This document shows positions 6,904 through 12,126 of a stretch of DNA of 12,126 bases, one piece after another. A model generated the notes under the pieces. It searched no databases. It was not told the DNA's origin and was given only the letters and a program-made list of their open reading frames with translations. The stretch covers positions 1 to 12,126 of the forward strand of contig RXOD01005883.1 in the NCBI GenBank assembly GCA_005223375.1, given 5' to 3'. Position numbers and translations under genes: made by a program. Source of the DNA: Amoebophrya sp. AT5.2. Taxonomy: Eukaryota > Sar > Dinophyceae > Syndiniales > Amoebophryaceae. Position 1 is the first letter of the stretch. Every line of letters begins with the position of its first letter.

Positions 6904-9519
6904 ATGTACCAGTACAGCTCTCGGACGGCGGCCCTACGGACTGTCGTCTGCGACGACGATGACGATGAAGATGAGACTCTGAATGTCCCCCGCGGCGCGA
7001 CGCTAGAAGTGGGGCAGGGAAGCCGGAAATGCCGCTTCCACTGCCTGCTCCTGTGGTCGCTTGTTGCCTTGGTGGTCTTTCTGGGGCTCCTCGCGGCGTT
7101 TGTGATACTTCTGATTCGGCACCAGCAGAAGAACAACGCGGCACTTGAAGAGGAGCCTTTCGTCGTGAAGAACAACCGCTTCTATTCGCAATATTTGCAC
7201 GCGTCGGACGCCGCCAAGCGGCCGGAAATCGTGTACCCCTACTCATCTGTCGAGGAAGTTAGTACGACCGACGGTGGTCTGGCGGCTCCCGCGGCGACTG
7301 TGGTCTGGCCACTGGAACTAGTTCCCGCGGCGAGCGACCCGGAAAACAAGGTGCCGGACTACAGAATGCGCGTTGTCGTGGAGGCGGATTTCGGGACGAC
7401 AAAAGAGCCTTGCAGGAGAAAAGCTTTGCTGGACACCGCGTCCTCAATGAGTTGGTACGTTTACGGAAGACGAGGAGAGCGAGATTTGGATCAGCTAGGA
7501 GCGTCTGGAGATGTTGAAAAAAGCCGTCCTTTGACCGATATCCGCGATTTGGAGGTCTCGCCGACGCGACTGCCTTTACAAGCGAGTCCGGGGGCTGAAG
7601 TCGATGTCGAAGGCGAAGTTGTTGATCCGGGCCGCCATCCACGTAACACAAGCTCACCAACGGAAAAACCTCCGCTCGTGAGCCTTTCATACGTGGATGG
7701 CGGCAAAACGCCGCCGGGGTTCCTTTTCGCCGACGTGCTTCGGGCGCCGCGCGAAAAATCGGTGAATTTGTCAACGGACCCCGTCAAAGAAAAGCCGACA
7801 TCAGGATCATGGGGTGTGATGGACATGGAGTTGAAACAGAACGAAACGCGCACGCCCCTGGTCGCCGTCCCCAAACCCGTAAAGGGAATTCGTGCCCTGC
7901 TGGCTTTAGGGCTGCGCCGCCATGTGCCGGGAGGGATGCACTTTCGCTGGCTTCCTGAGTCCACTCCTCTGTTGCTACCGGAGCAGTTTGCAGCGCACCG
8001 GAGAAACGCGATCGCAGCTACGTGTCAACAGAGCGATACAACAAAGGTAGGATCATGCCGCGCGACCTGGCTCGGTCGCGTGCCGAGCGTTTTCTCGCTG
8101 CAGCTGACAGCGCAGGACGGGACGTGGAAGGATGTTGGAGCAGTGCTAGTGGCGAACGCGGCCCCCGATCCGGCCCACGTCGTTCGGTTTCGTATCGCCC
8201 ACCATGTCGACTATGCAGACTACGCAGCAGCTCCTTCCGCCGTTGGACGTGCGGCGGCGGCGGCGAGCCGAGCCCCGCTGCCGCTGTTTGCGGATTTCGT
8301 GGAGGCGTTCAGCCGAACAGAAGTACCCCAACAAAGCTCTGAAAGGAACCAGTGGAAGAAGTGGGGTGTTGGCGTGGAAAAAAAGGCGAAGCTCTGGGGG
8401 CCTCGTTCGAGCAACCACCGACATCTGAAACAGATCGTGGAGGCGCTGAAAGACGCGCTGCGCTCGGCCAGAAATAGACGCCGCGTCGACCATCCCGATA
8501 CCAATGGAACTTCACCTCCGATGCCACAGGCGGAGTTTTTGCGTGGGGAGTTGCACGCGGGAGGGCGCGCAAATCACCGTCTTGAACGACTGCTGGTGAG
8601 AGGCATTGCGACCGCGGCCGCGGAGGCAGTAAACGGGTCGTGGAAACAGCAGGGAAACGAAACATCGGAGCACATGAGCAAGCTTGTGCGGCGCGACCTG
8701 GATTTTCGCTCGCAGTTCTGGGCGCTGTACGTAACCCGGATCCAGATCGGGCAGACGATCATCGACGCGAGACAGGATGTCTTCGGCGAGGACACGCCGG
8801 CCGGGAACGAGATGCGAACAGAAAGCGGCGCAGAGGCGATGAAACAGAAGCACTCAACCCACGACCGCCTGAATGCTGTGTTCTTGCCCGAGTGGGATTG
8901 GACACTAGACAGAGGGGGTGATCTTCTCACCAGGAGTTCTCACCAGTTTCCGAAGCACAGGCTCGTGCGCAACGTCTACACAGCGGAAGATGTTGGGTAT
9001 AGCGAGGATCAGGCACAGCGAGCATACGATGGAGATACTAGCAAGCGGCACCTCGACACCGACGCGCAGAGCAAGCGGTACCTCGCGACCTTCGATACCG
9101 GGGCGTCGATGGTGAATCTGGCGCGGCCGCTCTACGCGCTGTTCGAACGGCAGATGGCGAGAGTCAGCAACGAGTGCGAGCGGGGCCCCGTCGTCGGCTT
9201 CGAGGTCGAGGAGCAGGAAGAAAAGACCCTGACCGAAGATCGACAAGGAGCTCGTGAGAATGTGGTCGACGCTGGCGTTTATTTCGCGCCTGTAGTCGAG
9301 AGGAAGACGAAGCAAAAGCACTGGTACTTTCTGCACCCGAAAGACTACTGCTACTGCAAGGGGCTGCCGATCGGAGCCGGGGTGGAACAGAAGTGGTGCT
9401 TCGACGAGCTGCCGGGGGGAGAGCGGACCGCCTTGCTGCTCGGGCTGCCGTTCTTTCGAGCCCACTACGTGGGCCACGACGTCGAGCAGAGGGAAATGCT
9501 GCTGCCCAGAGTGGTTTGA
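6904..9519 (+). CDS. Membrane-anchored pepsin-family (A1) aspartic protease
   Basis: 871 residues from the first in-frame ATG at 6904. The short N-terminus has an acidic run (CDDDDDEDE, about 16-24), then a hydrophobic segment at about 48-71 followed by RHQQK. It therefore reads as a type II signal anchor with the catalytic part in the lumen or outside. Pepsin landmarks occur in order: first catalytic motif ALLDTASSMSW (D177), flap SYVDGGKTPPGFLFAD (Tyr about 263), GIRALLALGL before the domain switch, second-lobe start FWALYVTRIQIG (about 605), second catalytic motif TFDTGASMVN (D731), Tyr/Cys-rich YFLHPKDYCYC, and the C-terminal LLLGLPFFRAHYVGHD. It is more than twice the size of pepsin because of low-complexity insertions, notably about 195-255 and 450-600. 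DTA in place of DTG and LGL in place of LGD are unusual. No intron is needed. Function would be endoproteolysis in the secretory pathway; the substrate is unknown. Confidence 0.85.
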   Translation: MYQYSSRTAALRTVVCDDDDDEDETLNVPRGATLEVGQGSRKCRFHCLLLWSLVALVVFLGLLAAFVILLIRHQQKNNAALEEEPFVVKNNRFYSQYLHASDAAKRPEIVYPYSSVEEVSTTDGGLAAPAATVVWPLELVPAASDPENKVPDYRMRVVVEADFGTTKEPCRRKALLDTASSMSWYVYGRRGERDLDQLGASGDVEKSRPLTDIRDLEVSPTRLPLQASPGAEVDVEGEVVDPGRHPRNTSSPTEKPPLVSLSYVDGGKTPPGFLFADVLRAPREKSVNLSTDPVKEKPTSGSWGVMDMELKQNETRTPLVAVPKPVKGIRALLALGLRRHVPGGMHFRWLPESTPLLLPEQFAAHRRNAIAATCQQSDTTKVGSCRATWLGRVPSVFSLQLTAQDGTWKDVGAVLVANAAPDPAHVVRFRIAHHVDYADYAAAPSAVGRAAAAASRAPLPLFADFVEAFSRTEVPQQSSERNQWKKWGVGVEKKAKLWGPRSSNHRHLKQIVEALKDALRSARNRRRVDHPDTNGTSPPMPQAEFLRGELHAGGRANHRLERLLVRGIATAAAEAVNGSWKQQGNETSEHMSKLVRRDLDFRSQFWALYVTRIQIGQTIIDARQDVFGEDTPAGNEMRTESGAEAMKQKHSTHDRLNAVFLPEWDWTLDRGGDLLTRSSHQFPKHRLVRNVYTAEDVGYSEDQAQRAYDGDTSKRHLDTDAQSKRYLATFDTGASMVNLARPLYALFERQMARVSNECERGPVVGFEVEEQEEKTLTEDRQGARENVVDAGVYFAPVVERKTKQKHWYFLHPKDYCYCKGLPIGAGVEQKWCFDELPGGERTALLLGLPFFRAHYVGHDVEQREMLLPRVV

Positions 9520-9708
9520 TTTTCACTGCCGATTGTGATCGATCGGCGTTATGCGCCTGGGGTACTGACGCCGCGTTGCTGGACGAGGAAAGTTATCCGC
9601 ACTGGATGTGGACAAGCCCGTTGACGTCTTCAATCCTCGAAGCTTTGCTCGATTAAGAGCGCCTAAGCGCGCAAAACAATGAGTTACGGGTAGCCCCCGC
9701 ACCTTATC

Positions 9709-9714
9709 AATAAA
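9709..9714 (+). promoter_or_regulatory. Polyadenylation signal of the protease gene
   Basis: AATAAA about 190 bases after the protease stop at 9519, in a non-coding stretch. It is a plausible 3' end for that transcript. Confidence 0.5.
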
Positions 9715-10300
9715 GTTTGGGCATCAAGAACATCGCAGAGCGCGGTCGATGTGGCTTTTTCTGCATCGCGTCCATAAGCAACTGCAAGTGTTCGCTTCCC
9801 TCCTGAGAGTCTGTTCTTTCGTGCGATCATACTGAATATCAATATCAGTGAATATCAATATGCAAGTTTTTCGCAACTACTCGTCAGATCCCGCGTTCCG
9901 CTCTGATCCCGCGTCAAGTGTTTCTCGTGCAAGTAAGAACTCGCCGATCCTCGCGTGCACCTACTGATCGCGTGTAGTAACCACCCTACATCTACATCAT
10001 TATAGAGTAACGTATAAAAAAAAGAGAAAATACGCGACGAGTGGTGGTTCGCGGTTGTGTTTTTTAGCGGATTCATGGCTTGCAATAGGTCTGATGAAGA
10101 ACCTAGCGGCAGCTGCCACCTTCAATGAAATCCAGCACTAAATACGGACACAGCGGTATAGTTACACGGAGTGGCCGTTTCTATCTTCCGCGTCAATTTT
10201 GTAGAAAAGCATCGGTATCGATCGGCGCGTGCGTAGCCGAGTGAGCACTAGAACGGCAACGGGGCAGTCGTATCATAAGGAATCATTTGCGTTGCTCTCG
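9715..10300 (+). other. Intergenic region, no gene seen
   Basis: Less GC-rich than the rest of the window. It contains a short tandem repeat (9833-9861) and a TATAAAA-containing A-rich run at 10013-10028 that could be a promoter element for the downstream gene, though it lies about 385 bases from the ATG. The antisense ORFs here match nothing recognisable. Confidence 0.4.
9833..9861 (+). repeat. Two-copy 13-bp tandem repeat
   Basis: TGAATATCAATAT occurs at 9833-9845 and again at 9849-9861, separated by CAG. Short and AT-rich; no function evident. Confidence 0.5.
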
Positions 10301-10402
10301 ATGTTGAGGAGTATGTCTGCACCTCTCGACGTGTTTGACGCAAGTACCCAACGTGAATCTGAATCCACCGGCCTTCGCAGTCCATTGCTGAAAGTCGGAT
10401 GA
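10301..10402 (+). CDS. Small upstream ORF (33 aa) overlapping the next start codon
   Basis: ATG at 10301, with a second in-frame ATG at 10313, runs to TGA at 10400-10402. That stop overlaps the ATG of the downstream gene as ATGA (10399-10402). The peptide is Ser/Leu/Arg-rich and resembles nothing known. If transcribed with the downstream gene it could restrain or permit its translation by termination-reinitiation. It may equally be chance; no conservation data are available. Confidence 0.3.
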   Translation: MLRSMSAPLDVFDASTQRESESTGLRSPLLKVG

Positions 10403-12126
10403 AAAGTAAAGCCGCCAAATTCGCCGGGGCCATGCGATCTTTTGTGATCGTGCCGCTCGGCTTGGCTTTGGCAGCAGCGAGCGGTGGGAAACCCGCGTCC
10501 GGAGCGGCGACCCCCGTCAGCACACAAAGCACCACCATCTCGTACTTTCTTATTAAGGCGTCAGCGCCGCAGGATTAGCTTTAGCATCTTCAAATATCAC
10601 GTGATAGAAATGGATTAGGTAGCATCGCTATCGCTTCTCGATCCAATTCGAAATCTCTGGCCACAGCACCGTTAGCACGCCGTCGACGAGGCGACCTTCG
10701 CAGCCCGATCGGCGGGAGGAGGCGGTAGTAGGGGAGGAGGGAAACGGAAACGGAAATCCAAGTCCGGACGGCCTAATCCAGCGGGGTCGCGACGCCCGGG
10801 GCGGGGACGCACGGGGGCGCGGGCGCGCCGGCCGCCACTCGGGAACTGCCACGCCGCAGCAGGCGCAACCGCAAACGCCCCAGGCGAGAGGCCGCCCGCA
10901 GGCTCCGGGAGCAGGTGGAGGTCAACCGAATCAAGGGTACTTACTAGACTTCTGTTCACTGGGACTCCTATCTGCGTAGTGTACTATCAGATCGGCTCTT
11001 CATCGAGTAGACATGCGTCCGTCTAGCACTAGCACCGGATCGTAGAAAGTTTCTCCGGTCTTGGTTCTTGCTCGGACTCCTGGAATCTGATTTTCATCAG
11101 GCGCGGGCGGCCGCAGACGCAGCATGGTCCAATCGCGACGAATTGGATGGCGCCGGGGCCGGCGGCAGCTTCTTCCGCTTCCGCGTCGAAGGCCGGCGCG
11201 AACAGAGCCTGGGGTCAACAGCAGCAGGCGGGTCCGGCACGACGGGTAGCCGCCCCTGGCGCTGTCCAGACCCCGCCGTCCGGGTCCAAGGGCGGGTCGC
11301 CGAAATGGAAGGGGTCGCCCCAACCGCAACTGAGCCCCACCGGATCGGGCAAAGGTTCTCCACCGTGGAAAGGAGGGAAGGCCGCCGGTAGCGGGGCCAA
11401 CAGCCCGAGCGGCAGCGGAGGCGCAGTGCATCAACCGGCACCTCCGCAACCTCCTCCTCCGACGCGGAGAGGGTGGCGGACGGCGGAAGAAGTAGCGCAG
11501 GAACGGGAGGATCATCACCTCGTCTCGCTGGTGCAGGGCATGAGTCTCAAAGATTATATTCATACGCATACCCGCCCGACCCAGACCGCTGAGCAAACCC
11601 CAACGCCGCACCAACGGCAGAAGACGGAGCTAATGCTCACGGGGCTGGGGGATCGGGACGACGACCGCAAGATTGACCCGGATTTTGGCGAGTCGCCCGA
11701 ACGCGGCGTCGGGGCGATCCACCCGGGGGTTTCCCAGGGAACGATGTCGACGAGGAGTACCGTGACGCCCTCCTCCCTCTTCGGAGCGAACTCGCTGGAA
11801 AGCAGCAGCGCCAGTCTGCAGCCGCCGGGTGTTGGAGGAGGGGGCCCTACAACGGCATTTGTGGGAACAGCTTCATCTTCTTCGAGGCAGCAGCAAACAC
11901 CTCTCAGCAATGGGAACGGCACGCCCTACTCCCCCGGGACTACGACGAGCTTTGCGACCACGTACAGTAACGCATCGCCGGCGGCGGCCATCGGGTTCAT
12001 CCCGATCGGGAGAGTGCCAATCGCGGACGGAAGTGGGAACGCGCAAGGCAGCGTGCCACTGTTCGAGCTGTCGCCTGGCGTGCTGTCGCCGGCTGGCGCA
12101 GGTGTGGGAACAACGAGTGTGCTGCC
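10399..12126 (+). CDS. Three-exon gene: putative secreted, Arg/Gly- and Pro/Gln-rich low-complexity protein, 3' partial
   Basis: Exons 10399-10541, 10667-10936 and 11101-12126 join in phase and give at least 479 residues, still open at the window edge. Exon 1 starts MKSKAAKFAGAMRSF and continues with a hydrophobic stretch VIVPLGLALAAASG, which reads as a signal peptide; a second in-frame ATG is at 10432. Exon 2 has an RG-rich patch (RGRDARGGDARGRGR) and a Gln/Pro patch. Exon 3 continues with RGRPQTQHGP, WKG/SP-rich repeats, PPQPPPPTRRGW, then one ordered-looking helix-like piece (EEVAQEREDHHLVSLVQG), followed by Ser/Thr/Gly-rich sequence. No domain was recognised. The unspliced exon 1 frame ends at 10578, so splicing matters. 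If exon 1 is wrong, the RG-rich part would suit an RNA-binding nuclear protein instead. Antisense ORFs over this GC-rich region are treated as shadows. Confidence 0.6.
10542..10666 (+). other. Putative intron 1 of the low-complexity protein gene
   Basis: Donor CATCTC|GTACTTTCT and acceptor CTGGCCACAG|C; 125 bases, phase preserved (2+1). The acceptor TTAG at 10674-10675 would also keep the frame. Confidence 0.5.
10937..11100 (+). other. Putative intron 2 of the low-complexity protein gene
   Basis: Donor CAAGG|GTACTTACT and acceptor GATTTTCATCAG|G; 164 bases, phase preserved (2+1). It removes an in-frame stop at 10974 and joins two RG/PQ-rich stretches that look like one continuous low-complexity region. 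This is the best supported intron in the window. Confidence 0.65.

Noticed and set aside
8905..9477. Antisense 190-codon ORF
   Set aside because: It lies wholly inside the second lobe of the aspartic protease, whose sense motifs are clear.
10672..10959. Antisense 95-codon Pro/Arg-rich ORF
   Set aside because: It is the mirror of exon 2 of the spliced gene and has no independent support.
11000..11614. Antisense 204-codon ORF, Arg-rich
   Set aside because: Long antisense frames are expected in GC-rich sequence. The sense strand has a longer frame, open to the window edge, with in-phase splice sites.

Overview
This window looks like nuclear DNA of a GC-rich eukaryotic microbe. It has spliceosomal-type introns, AATAAA polyadenylation signals, a membrane-anchored pepsin-type protease with long insertions, and a tyrosine-recombinase retrotransposon. 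An alveolate-like protist is possible, but nothing here proves the lineage. All supported genes lie on the + strand.

Positions 1-6439 are most of a DIRS-order (tyrosine-recombinase) retrotransposon. Its left end lies outside the window. In order it has: a Gag-like protein with a Cys/His cluster (1-762); a spacer with two perfect GC-rich hairpins (763-1509); a reverse transcriptase/RNase H polyprotein that probably contains an intron (1510-4165); a tyrosine recombinase in the next frame (4153-5319); a spacer; and a right end built as B1-A2-B2. B1 (5637-5922) and B2 (6154-6439) are identical 286-bp direct repeats around a 231-bp segment, A2 (5923-6153). This is the right-hand half of the split direct repeat architecture (A1...B1-A2-B2) known from Ngaro- and PAT-type elements, with A1 expected upstream of the window. 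The recombinase keeps its R, HxxR, W and Y residues and RNase H keeps its acidic residues. The reverse transcriptase active site, however, reads YVGD instead of YxDD, so this copy may be dead in cis or mobilised in trans.

Positions 6440-9519 hold a host gene for a type II membrane-anchored A1-family aspartic protease (CDS 6904-9519), with AATAAA about 190 bases after the stop. Positions 9520-10300 are intergenic.

Positions 10399-12126 hold a gene not visible as one long ORF. It is a three-exon reading frame that runs off the right edge. It encodes a putative signal peptide followed by Arg/Gly-, Pro/Gln- and Ser/Thr-rich low-complexity sequence. Both of its introns and the favoured intron of the retroelement begin GTACTT, a shared donor that supports the models.
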